Source: Marsupella aquatica
Taxonomy: Eukaryota > Marchantiophyta
Assembly: GCA_973895155.1 (NCBI GenBank)
Contig: OZ316896.1
Coordinates: 14,384,001 to 14,448,000 of the forward strand
Direction: 5' to 3'
Length of the DNA: 64,000 bases
A model generated the notes under the pieces. The model was not told the DNA's origin. It did not search any database and worked only from the letters and a program-made list of their open reading frames with translations. Made by a program: the position numbers and the translations under genes. Shown here in pieces: positions 10,465 through 21,029 of this stretch (its first letter is position 1; each line of letters starts with the position of its first letter).

Positions 10465-11254
10465 CAGCTTTTTACTATCCTGTCCCCCAAAGTAAGCTAA
10501 ATTATTAACTTACCCCCAAAATTATTTTAATTGCTAGGTTGCCCCCCCCATTCTGTATATATGAGTTACTTTCACTGTTTTAGTTAACCCCAGCTCATGT
10601 TCTATAGAAGAACATTAGGGTTTTACAAATGAATTTTGGGAATATTTTGAGAATATTCTAGAAATATAGTCGTAGAAAAATAGTTCAAAAATTATATTCC
10701 CCTTATTTTTTAGGGTGTTTAATAGCTAAAAATATCGAGCATTTTATGAGACCCCCTTTAGAATGAGGCCCCCAAGGAGCATCCTGAAGCAATTGCTGCT
10801 ATTTATGGTGGATGGTAAATTAATCCGCAACTCAAAACCGATGCACATAAACCAAACGATCAGCCATGCTCCGGGCCATGCCTCTGTTCAATCCATAGGT
10901 CAAGATGTTGACATTTTTTGCTCAAAAAGCTTGAGCGTACAAACGCTTTTTGCTCAAGAAATGTTGGCTATATTCTGCATGTACTCAACGAAAAGGACAC
11001 GTCGGGCCTGCAAGGTTGAAAGTTTGGTGGGGAGGGAGGAAATGCGTAACAAGGGCAGGGCCGGCCATAGGAAGCAATGGTGGGTTGGACTAACCATCGG
11101 GTAGACTCTCAGCCAATCAAATGCTTCAGTGGGCAGGAAGACAGGGTAGTATTACCCTGATATGGTTTGGGGATCAGTACAATAATTGAAACAGATTGGG
11201 GGTTGCCTTTGTCATGATACCGTTTAGTTTGGGGGTCAGCTTAGTAAAAAGCTG
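10465..11254. mobile_element. 790-bp TIR element with TA target duplication
   Basis: The left end CAGCTTTTTACTA (10465-10477) and its exact complement at the right end (11242-11254) are terminal inverted repeats. Similarity continues inward with CTG-CCCCCAAA-TAA. TA flanks both ends (10463-10464 and 11255-11256), as expected for a Tc1/mariner- or Stowaway-type insertion. No transposase was found, so the element is non-autonomous. The subterminal regions on both sides carry repeated C5 motifs. Confidence 0.65.
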
Positions 11255-13755
11255 TATATTTTAATTGATGTGAGTGTTATGACTCATATGACGTCAATGG
11301 GATATACAATCAGATGTCTGTCACAATTCATACATATATATAATTAACATCAAATTAACAAGCGGTTTGATAAAAAATGATTGCCCAACATACCCATAGA
11401 AATAATTTCAGAACCATGACTGTAGTGATCAAGCTTGTGGGAAATACCCATACACCTCAGTATTGTGATGTAGGCTAATTTTTTACGGTCACATGTCCCT
11501 AAATTTAAGGGTACTAATGGTCTGGTTCTGGATAACTAGGCCTGTGGTTAGCTAGGTGGAAAACTGATTAATGGAAGACAAAAAACCTACCAAAATTTTG
11601 CTAAATGTGGCAGAGACTTATGGTGTTGAAATGTAAAAAAAAGGTGGTGGAATCTAGCAAATCTTGCCACTGAACAAATGCTTGGTAGGAGCAACTCCAC
11701 CGGCCTACGGCACCACTGACCAGTTGATATTTGGGTGAGTGATGAGTTTTCTGGTGGGCTGAGTCCAAAAAGTCATGGAGCATCTGGAGGATAGCCCCAT
11801 CAGTGGATGTAGTAGACTGGGTTCTTGCAGTCCACCACAACATCTGCCATTTGTTGCCATAGCCATCCAGGTGAGCAGCAATGGCGCAATTTGTGTCATC
11901 CACTTGCTCAAACTTAGCCAGAAGTGGCATGTGCAAGGCACCATCTGAGTCAGTGATTTTCCTGGGTTTAAGGGTCCTTGGAGCTAGTTTTTCTTACATT
12001 TAGAATGTTTGGCTGCTGGACTCTGGCCAGGGCATCACACTTACCTGTGCCCAAGACATTCAGACATTATTAGACAGAGCAGCAGGCCAGATAACTGCAC
12101 TGAAGGTACTCATAAAATTTTAGATAATGTAAGAGTATAAGCAAATTCTAGACATTGACAAAGCTTTGGCTTATCTGAGATATAGCTGGTCCATCCTGGT
12201 ACGCAATTTGTTATTGTCTCATAGCATAATTAGTGCAAGGACCTCTAGGTCATGTAAGCTTGATTGAGTTTAACAAGTTGGGGCCATCCTTCTTTTAGGC
12301 ATCATATCCAATTTGCCAGATCTTTTGGCGGCAGTGAGAAATTAAGATTGTTTGTTGGCAATTGCCACAAAGAAATTGCAGTAGCTCTTGGTAGTGCTGG
12401 AAATGTAACTTCTCAAGTCAGAGTACATTGTTCCAATTTTTCAGGCCTTGTTGTTATGGACACAAACTCATGAATTGAAGTCTGGTGCCTAGTGCTCCCA
12501 GTTAATTAATCCGTGGACCCCCATGTTCATCCAAGGAATATTTGTGTGATTAAGTGAAATCAATTTTCATCAAGGCGGTAACCAACGGTTTTGAGTCTCC
12601 CGATGGTGTTGGTGTGTGCTCGTACAAAACCAAATGCTCAAAAGATAGATTTTAATCAAACGGAAGGTTGAATGTGGAGGAATTGAGTTTTCTTATAGGT
12701 TTTGCTTACACATTGGAGAAATAATCTTTCAACCATTCTTGATTGATTGTTTGTGAGTTACATTGAGCATTACCACCACAAGATAGACTAGAGCACAACA
12801 CTCAGCTGTTGGCAAAAGAACGCTTGTCAATTTGGTGGGAAGAATGTTCACACAAAACGAACGAGCCGTCACTTCAAACAAAGGATTTGTAGTTATTTTA
12901 TTTAAGAAAACTATGGTGTGAGGGGAAGACCAACAATTGTTTCTTTGACATAGAGGCTGCATTTGGCATCAACCTGTGTTCAGAGTGAGCTTTAGTTGAA
13001 GACTATCTAAGAGATGCAAACAATTCAAGCCGGGAAGCAAGCATTGTGGACAAGTGATGGTGACGTAATCAAAGAAATCAATTTGTAGCGGCTAAGTTTG
13101 TGATGGTGACAAGATTGTGATATCTCTTAATCGAGAAAGGGTTTCCAATGAGCCTCAAATTGACAAATTTTGTCAAGTTCCATATGAGTTTTTGAATATC
13201 TTTGTCTTTCCAATGAGTGTTAGTATAAGAAATTTTGATTATGAGTTCATGAATTCTTTTAGCTTTCTAATATTGAGTCTGACATTTACAAATTTTATGT
13301 TATATTTTGTCACGGTGCTCAAGAGATCAGGAGGTTTTCAATCTTTTTAGCTTTCTAATGTGTGACATTGAGATTATTTGTCAAGAAATAGGGAGATCAT
13401 GAGTATCTAAATTTCTCTAGCTTTCCAATGAACCTAACATTGATAGATTTTGTCAAGTACTGAGGAGATGATGAGTTTTTAATTTTACTCAAACTTTCCA
13501 ATGAGTGACATTGTGAGATTTTATCAAGACATTACTAAAGATATCACGAGTTTCTAAATCTTGATCTTGAATTTTCCAATGAATCAAACATTGGAAAATT
13601 TTATCAAGTACTAAGGAGATTTATTATTTAGTTTTACAATGTGAAGCCAAATGGGTTTTAATTATGTACATTTCTATCGATTGATTTTTTCAAACTTGTA
13701 AACAATTAAAAAATAGAAACATTTTAATATAAAACATTGATAAATCTTTGATAAA
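11255..13755. other. Gene-free interval
   Basis: No domain-bearing frame is visible. From 13090 to 13620 a loose repeat recurs, with CTTTCCAATGAG-type phrases and TTTTGTCAAG(T/A) at roughly 70-100 bp spacing, suggesting a decayed tandem array. Confidence 0.45.
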
Positions 13756-13896
13756 CACTAGTACATTTTACCTCCTTTTTCCGATTCTCTCCACATCGGA
13801 CGCCTTTGTAAAATAAAATTTGAAAAACCATATATCCGATACTACTAGCATCGCAACATGCCATTTTAATAGTATCGGATATCGACAATCGGACTT

Positions 13897-14064
13897 CTAT
13901 CGGAAAGTCCGATGGTGGGAGAATGGGAAAGTCCGATGGTGGGAGAATGGGAAAGTCCGATGCTAGGAGAATGGGAAAGTCCGATGGTGAGAGAATGGGA
14001 AAGTCCGATGCTAGGAGAATGGGAAAATCCGATGCTAGGAGAATGGGAAAGTCCGAAGCAATCA
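13897..14064 (+). repeat. 24-bp minisatellite, left array in the CACTA element
   Basis: Units starting at 13921, 13945, 13969, 13993, 14017 and 14041 have the form GAATGGGAAAGTCCGATG followed by a variable TxGGA, with a partial unit before. The right array is the same unit on the other strand. Confidence 0.9.
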
Positions 14065-14906
14065 AAATGGGATATGCATTTCAGCGGACGCGACATGCTC
14101 AGGTCACCCATCTCTTCCTTTAATTGGGTTTCTACTTTCATTTGGAACTATGAGCTATATAGGTGCCCATCTCCCTTGACATGTGAACTCTTCAAATTTT
14201 CTCAACTAATTGGTCACCCATCCCAATTGCTATTCCTCCAACATGAGCTTAACTTTGTGGTTCTTATTCCTTACATTGTACATGCAAGCTTAGCACTTTT
14301 GTTGTTTGACTTAGAGTGTTTGGGGATTTTATGCACTTGTGAGTTTACTAAGACCCATAATTTGGACCCATTCTTGATCCATTTTTCTCTATCATGAGAT
14401 TAGATCTTTGCATCAAGTGACCTATTCTAGTTACCCTATTACATTCCCCTAGGAGAAACCAATAGAAATCTGGCACGGGTCATTCATCGATAGTAAAGCC
14501 CTCCTTCATTAGATTTGATATGGGATAATTATGGCTTATTAGTTATGGATGATATTTTGGTCCTTCCAAAGCCTCAGCGTCAATGGCTCCTGATTGTCTC
14601 ATCTTTTATCAACTATGTTGTTGTTGGACTTGCAACAAAGACTACATGGGACAAACAACCTCCTTCTAGATGATGTATTTTGGACTTGGCATGTTGAGCA
14701 CATATTTCCGTAAGGGAACAATATGTTGGGTCTTGGAATGAGGCAAAAACAACACTCAAGTCCATTTGCCTCAAGTATGAAGTTATTCATGCATGCAAGA
14801 ATGATTGCATCTTTTGGGAAGAGTATGTCGGTGCAACCACATACCCCATCTAACACATCAAAACTTTTCATTCTAACACAATCAAAAATTTTCTTTTTGT
14901 CATAAC

Positions 14907-15087
14907 CAGACTTTCCCATACTCCCAGCATCGGACTTTCCCATTCTTCTAGCATCGGACTTTCCCATTCTTCCAGCATCGGACTTTCCCATTCTTCCAGC
15001 ATCGGACTTTCCCATTCTTCTAGCATCGGACTTTCCCATACTCCCAACATCGGACTTTCCCATTCTCCCAACATCGGACTTTGCCAT
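14907..15087 (-). repeat. 24-bp minisatellite, right array in the CACTA element
   Basis: About eight units of GGACTTTCCCATTCTTC(C/T)AGCATC read at 24-bp spacing (14932, 14956, 14980, 15004, 15028, 15052 and so on). This is the complement of the left-array unit, so the arrays face each other across about 840 bp. Confidence 0.9.
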
Positions 15088-15477
15088 GTTAGCACAATCG
15101 GATATAATATCCGTTCTTATTAACTACGGAAAGTTTCCGATCAATATTGTAACGCACATCATTTTCGTTACAAAAAACATCGGACATATCAATCAAAGTT
15201 TCTGTTGAGGGATCCGATATGTTTTCTAACGGATATGATCCGTTTTTTAACGCATCGGAAAGGTTCCGTTGTCAATTATATCGGAAATGAAGATATCCAA
15301 AGCCGAGAGTATGGCATATTGCCATTTTTTGATAATCGAAATTTCCGATGCTAAAAGAATCGGACGCCGATTGTTCGCAAAAATTGAGCATCGAAAATCA
15401 GCTTAATATGTACTAGTGAAACATCAAAATGATAACTTTGTTTTACTAAATGACATCTCTTTCTTTGTATTTTGGTT

Positions 15478-15665
15478 TTTTTTACGTTTAGTATTTACGG
15501 CATGGCGCCCCAAAAATTACGTTGCTTTTGCCACAAACAGGAATGTGCATGTTTGTTATTGTTAAAAGTAGGATCATTCCTGTTTGTGGTTAGTTTTGAT
15601 GATGTGGCGCAACCTCATGGCAGAGAATTTGCAAGAGACCCCTAATGGGGGTCCGTAATTAGGTA
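15478..15665 (+). repeat. Dispersed repeat R1, copy 1
   Basis: It aligns with 19745-19935: TTTACGG/TATAG-CATGGCG-CCCAAAA, CACAAACA-GAATG, GATGTGGC-C, AGAGACC-CT and GGGTCCGTAA-TA-G. This copy holds a perfect 15-bp hairpin, CCACAAACAGGAATG (15531-15545) with its complement at 15575-15589. Confidence 0.65.
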
Positions 15666-17484
15666 CGGCTCTGTGTGATCTTTCTATCTACTAGTGCAGT
15701 CGAGCTTAGTCCTCTTCCTAAGGTTAGCCATGAGAGACATATTCATACGTTTGTGAACAACATGAGAGGAAATGCTACCAATCCTGCCGGCCATAGCCGG
15801 AGTCCAGCCCACATCAATTGTACTATCTAATTCATAAAGTTGGCTACTCACACAAAGTTGGGATCTGAGCAGATGGTGAAGCAAGTTAAGATCCAATTCT
15901 CTACAGTTAGCTATCATTAAGTGTGTCATGGTTAAGTGCTTGAGGGATCTCAATCATCGCCCAGGGCTTGAGCACGTGTTGAATCTTGCTGAGAACTTAG
16001 GAGAGGTTAATAGACCCAGACAGTGCTTTTTTGGTGAGAGGTTAGGACTTTAGTTGCGCCAAGTAGCATCTGGTGGCAAGTCACTTAATACAGTGGCATG
16101 AGTAAGGTGTCTCACACATCTAATGTGCATCATTAGATCCCCCTAGACTCAAGGACTACCATTGGACCTGCCCAACAGGGTCACAATGGAGGTGAATTTT
16201 GTCCCAAATACGTTTTCCTTTGTGTAGCTGCCAGCCGACATCTTGAATAAGAATTTGGTTTTAAAATGCCACTAAAAAGACACTCAGGTAACTAATGTAG
16301 TGCTAACATGCACTCCCAAACGCACTAACCATGAGTAAACTACCCAAAAATGGAAACCACACAAACCACAAAATCCTTATTTTTTATTCACTCATTACCT
16401 TTTTGAGGGAGAGATTTACAGAACACTATATTTATTATATGACAGTGAAGCAGAAGACCATAAGAAGGGCGTAACTATTAAAGGGCTCACTCATCCAAAA
16501 AAGTGAGTGTATCCAAGTTGCTCTGATTGTGGCGGGCCCTTTTGGTCCTCACCTTTATCTAACTCTGAAAGGCCATAGTTGGGGGCTTTTATGTAGAAAC
16601 TAGGCAGATGATTGTGCGTTGCACAAAAGATGTCAAGGTGAAAAAAGATATGATAACTAAGAGAAAAAAATGTCAAGTTGAGGAAAGGAAGTCTAGGTGA
16701 AAAGGTGTCAAGGAGAGAAAAGATGATGAAGTGAGATAATTATGTAAAGATGAGGAAGAGGTGTTAGGCCCAAAAAAGATGTCAAGGTGAGAAAAGGATA
16801 GCACGATGAAAAAAAGATAAGATGTTGAGGTGAGAAAAAGATGTCAAGGTGAGAAAAAGATGCAAATGAAAGAAAATATGTCGAGGGGAGATAAATATTT
16901 TAAGATTAGAAAAATATGTCAAGGGGAAGAAAATATAAGTTTTGTGATATAGTTGTCGAGGCATGTTATGTGTGAGTCCTGGTCATACAATTGTTATGGT
17001 TGTGTTCAATAACTAGTGCATTGCACATAGAAATTGGAGATGCTAGATATCGGTCACAACATCATAGAGTCCAAGCACAACCAAGCGAACGGGAAAAATA
17101 TGGTATTTTTTAGGTTTTCATTTTAGAAAAAATATTTTTTATTAAAATTTCCCCAATTTTATAAGTTTAAATAATTTAATTCTTTTTAGCTAAGGTTTCT
17201 ACCTAGGCCAGGTGCGGGCAGGAAAAGATTAGCTTGGGCATGCATATATTTTAAGATGGGGGTGCATGGATAGATGTAACGGTGTACAACTTAATAATGT
17301 TTTGATGAAGGGGTGTACAACTTAATGATGTTTTGATGAAAGGTTAAGATTGGTTCCCATTTTTAATCAATTTATAAACAAACCAGCCCACCTTTCAGGA
17401 CTGATAGAGTATTAAAGTGGTAGATTTGGGGTATTGTATATATTCAAATACTTGTACGAACTGCAGCTCCCAAAGACCATATAG
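15666..17484. other. Gene-free; purine-rich degenerate repeats
   Basis: No gene seen. From about 16620 to 16950 a decayed short repeat built on GATGTCAAGGTGAGAAAAAG recurs many times, giving a strongly purine-rich strand. Confidence 0.55.
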
Positions 17485-17762
17485 CATGTTCATCCTGAAA
17501 CATAATTGATTTTTTTGTCTTATAGTGATCTGAAAATAAATCAAATATGAGAGCATAATTAGAAGGATAAAATAATACATGTTCATCCTGAAACATGCTT
17601 GATTTTTTGTCTTAAAGTGATCTGAAAATAAATCAAATATGAGAGCATAACTAGAAGGATAAAATAATACATGTTCATCCTGAAACATGCTTGATTTTTT
17701 GTCTTATAATGATTTGAAAATAAATCAAATATGAGAGCATAACTAGAAAGATAAAATAATGT
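17485..17762. repeat. Three tandem copies of a 92-93 bp unit
   Basis: Units start at 17485, 17578 and 17670 with CATGTTCATCCTGAAACAT and end in AGAAGGATAAAATAAT. They are nearly identical. The sequence just before the array (CTGCAGCTCCCAAAGACCA at 17461) recurs once more near 18257. Confidence 0.9.
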
Positions 17763-19744
17763 AAGTAAAGTGTCTTCCAAGAAAAGCATAGTGACCAATG
17801 AAAAGTACAGTCAAGTTTTATGACACATCGATGCTACAATTTGTCCACTTAAAGCTATGTGCCTTATGAATGACACTCATTTCAATAAAAACCATAAACT
17901 TGGGAAAAATTGACATGAGGGGAACTTAAAACACTATATGTTCATGATATTTCAAATCATTTCTCTCACTCATGAGACTACTTTGCTCAAGTGATGGAGC
18001 AGTTGGTTTCATCTCTAAGAGATCACAAACTTTTAAAAGTTATAGGGGGCTGCCAAAATAAGTTCAAAATACTCTAGAATATCTAAAATTAAAGGGTCTA
18101 AAAATTAATTAAAAATATATAATTCTGATGCAAAGATTGTAACTTGATAAGGCACATTGAAATAAAAATACATGACACAAAAAATCTGAAAAAGATAAAA
18201 TCTGAAAAGTGGATTCACCATAGAGGATCTTCAATAAGATCAAATATTTATACAATCTGCAGCTCCCAAAGACCACACAGCTAACAAGATGCTTGACTAC
18301 GGTAGATATTGAAACCCATACTACTTCAAAACATTGGTTGTCACTCAAGTACACATGCCTTTCTTTTGTGTATAAGATCACATTTCTCAGGTTTTCGAGT
18401 GTTAAAAGTCGCAAAGTCAAACTCTGTGTTAAGTCTGATCATCAACTTCTAGAGATATTTTTGCATTTATAAGGATAAACAATGAATTCGGATATATGCA
18501 CCAACACAACTCTCTTTTTGTTTGGCTCTCACTTAATCCCAAATTAGTTCGTGGACCCGCTAGCTACATTTTTTAGGCCTTGCTTGAGTAAAAATAATAT
18601 ATGTGATATTAGCTTTAGCTCAAGTTGTGTGAGTCTATTATGGTCCAAAATGATCTGGTAACACACTTTATTATGCTGAGATAGTTTTACAAATTTTAGT
18701 GAAAATATAAGATAAATTACCTCATCCAAATGTGATTTTGCAATAGTCTTCATAATGACCAGTAAAATGAGGGCTTTTAGCTTGAGTTTTGAGAGGCTAA
18801 TATGATTCATAATGCTCTGCTAGTAGGCATTAAAACACTTAAGGTATGTGAGATATTTTAGTTAATTTTAGAACATTAATAAACCCAAGGCACAGTTTTG
18901 TAGTTAGATGATTTGGGCATTGGATGGCACTATATTTGACCACTTGCCATGGGCACTTTGAGTTGAGAAAACTACTTTCTCAAGTTCAATTGAGAAGAGT
19001 GCTTTCTCAACAACAAACCCTAAGTTTTCTAGTAGTTGAGCCCTGTTAATTTGTAGAAGATTTGTCAATGTACTTTCAGATAATTGGAAATTCTAGACAT
19101 TTCACTGAAGTCTAACTTTGGCTAGTTTTGAATTAGAGGTTAATAGCCTCATGACCTTGACGCAGCTATTCACCAAATGGAGAAGGGCAAAGCTAGCTTT
19201 GAGAAAAGAGAAATTTGATTAGGAAGGGAAGCTGGTACTCATGTTGTGTTGAACAAGTAGAATATATTTTCTCACAAAATCATTGTGGACCCATTCAGCG
19301 ATTGCCTGAGCAGTTTGACATTTTTCCAATTGCCACATGAATACTTTGCTTTGCAGGCCAAAGTTGACAACGTGATTTATCACAAACAGTTGTCAAAATC
19401 AGGCCTTTTCGCTACATGCCACCAAATTCTCAAGAGAGTCAATAGTCAATTCATGGCAAGTCCTATGAAACCAGATCAATGTCTGATCAAATGAATTGTA
19501 TCAATTCGTTGAGTTCAAATTCCGACCATGGCAGTTTGCCTGAATTGCAAAAGGCTGGAAATCTTACTCCATGTGCTAGTTACCCGTTAACAAGGAAGTT
19601 ATCAAGTTAGTTATTACTTAGTCATTGTTTATTATATGAAAAATATTTTTCAAATCTTTGAATTTAATTTTTAAAATTGGATAAGTAACTAAAACGGTTA
19701 CATAGTGATAGTTTTACCCGTCTTGCTCTTTGCATTTCTAGATT
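17763..19744. other. Gene-free, AT-rich interval
   Basis: No supported gene. A diverged repeat at 18770-18850 (GAGGGC-TTAGCT-GAGTTTTGAG, then TAATGC...ACACTTAA) resembles 55905-55980. Confidence 0.45.
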
Positions 19745-19935
19745 TTTACATTTATTTTTATAGCATGGCGTCCCAAAATTTACACCCAAATTGACACAAA
19801 CACGAATGAAAACTGTAAGTTTGATTCACAAAACCGACGAGTCTTGTTTGTTGTGGTTGTTGTTGATGTGGCACGCTCTGGTGCCAGGAATTTTGGAAGA
19901 GACCTCTCATAGGGTCCGTAAATAAGTTTGATATT
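19745..19935 (+). repeat. Dispersed repeat R1, copy 2
   Basis: Diverged copy of 15478-15665 in the same orientation, sharing GCATGGCG-CCCAAAA, GATGTGGCACGC and AGAGACCTCTCATAGGGTCCGTAA. Confidence 0.6.
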
Positions 19936-20089
19936 TATGTACCATATATTCAAGTAGCGTTATGGTATTTTGGAGATGCTAGGAAGTACAATATGAAAGT
20001 AATACTGCCATTTGACTACACACTTCCTTGAAATGAGCTAAACATCAAAATTTTGTATTGGCTCAGAGCACATTCATTTCATTTGTTTT

Positions 20090-20360
20090 TAATTCCATTG
20101 CCACTAAAGATATTTTAATTTATAATAATTATTTTTTATTGTATTTACAAATATGTCATGATTTAAGAATTTTTTCACTTTGGTCCCTTTGTTTAACTTG
20201 TAGTGCTTTATATGAAACGGTGACATCTTTGTAAATACAAAAAACTCATTGCAGTATTATCAATTTGAACATTTTTTAAGGGTATAGTTGTGAAACCCCA
20301 TAGAAAGTGAACAATCAGTCAAACAATTTGAATATCTTTAGTGGTAAGGTAAATAAAAGT
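20090..20360. mobile_element. Foldback/MITE-like repeat
   Basis: Two nested inverted pairs are visible. CCACTAAAGATATT at 20101 has its exact complement at 20331-20344. TTGTATTTACAAATATGTCA at 20139 has a near-exact complement at 20221-20240. Terminal sequences outside the outer pair also resemble each other. No coding capacity. Confidence 0.55.
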
Positions 20361-21029
20361 TGTTTTGTTTTTTCAATCTTCACTCATGAAAAAATTATTT
20401 TGGGGGGCCTCAAGATGTACGTGCTTTGTTTTTGATCGAAACATCGAAATAACACTTACACAATTGATGCAGACTGTCCTTTAGGGGCTCGCTTAGGTAG
20501 AGCAAATGTGACAAGGACAAATAAACCCCAAATTTTGTGGAAGGCTCCTGGCTGGTCTTTTTCCCAAAGCAAGTATGACTTTGCCTGGGTTAAGGAGGTT
20601 TTGCATAGGTTTGACGCAATTGTTTTCATCTTTTGTCATACTTATTCTTATACTTCATTGTTCTTTTTGCTTTAATTCTCTTTTGTCATTTACTGAAGGT
20701 TTTGGCTCATTGCACTTAATTTGTTTATTACTTCACTTTACATGGAAATTCTGTGTTTCTCACTTTCAACTGAAAAACTTTATTTTTTAATGTTTTCTCC
20801 AAGCCCAATGAATTGTTTTGCTCATTGGCTCCCAAACAATGTTTCAAATAAGATTTATTTTTTTTGTTTGAATTCTAGAATAATTGCGCAAAGTCCAATG
20901 GCACTACGGTACAATAGAGTACAGTACAAACGACACTGGATAAGTGCAAAGTAAATTGCTCTTGCTTGCACACCTCAAACAATGTTAGCAATTACTGTTT
21001 AACGGACAGGTCAATAAACTCGCTCCCAA

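Larger units (their letters stand above)
13756..15418. mobile_element. Non-autonomous CACTA-type transposon
   Basis: The element opens CACTAGTACAT (13756-13766) and closes with its complement ATGTACTAGTG (15408-15418). A 3-bp AAA duplication flanks it (13753-13755 and 15419-15421). CACTA ends plus a 3-bp duplication are diagnostic of CACTA (En/Spm) transposons. Subterminal regions are packed with ATCGGA/TCCGAT motifs, as expected of transposase-binding repeats in this superfamily. They include two facing 24-bp minisatellite arrays. The 1663-bp body encodes no recognisable transposase. Two overlapping frames cross the arrays (at 13912 and 14599) but their repeats are translation by-products. 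Confidence 0.85.

Noticed and set aside
13866-14397. Repeat proteins with SPMVGEWE or MGKSDARR units
   Set aside because: They are translations of the 24-bp minisatellite in several frames on both strands; the period is a multiple of three, so all frames stay open.
16620-16950. CRISPR-like array of GATGTCAAGGTGAGAAAAAG
   Set aside because: Repeats are degenerate and unevenly spaced with no unique spacers, and the genome is eukaryotic.
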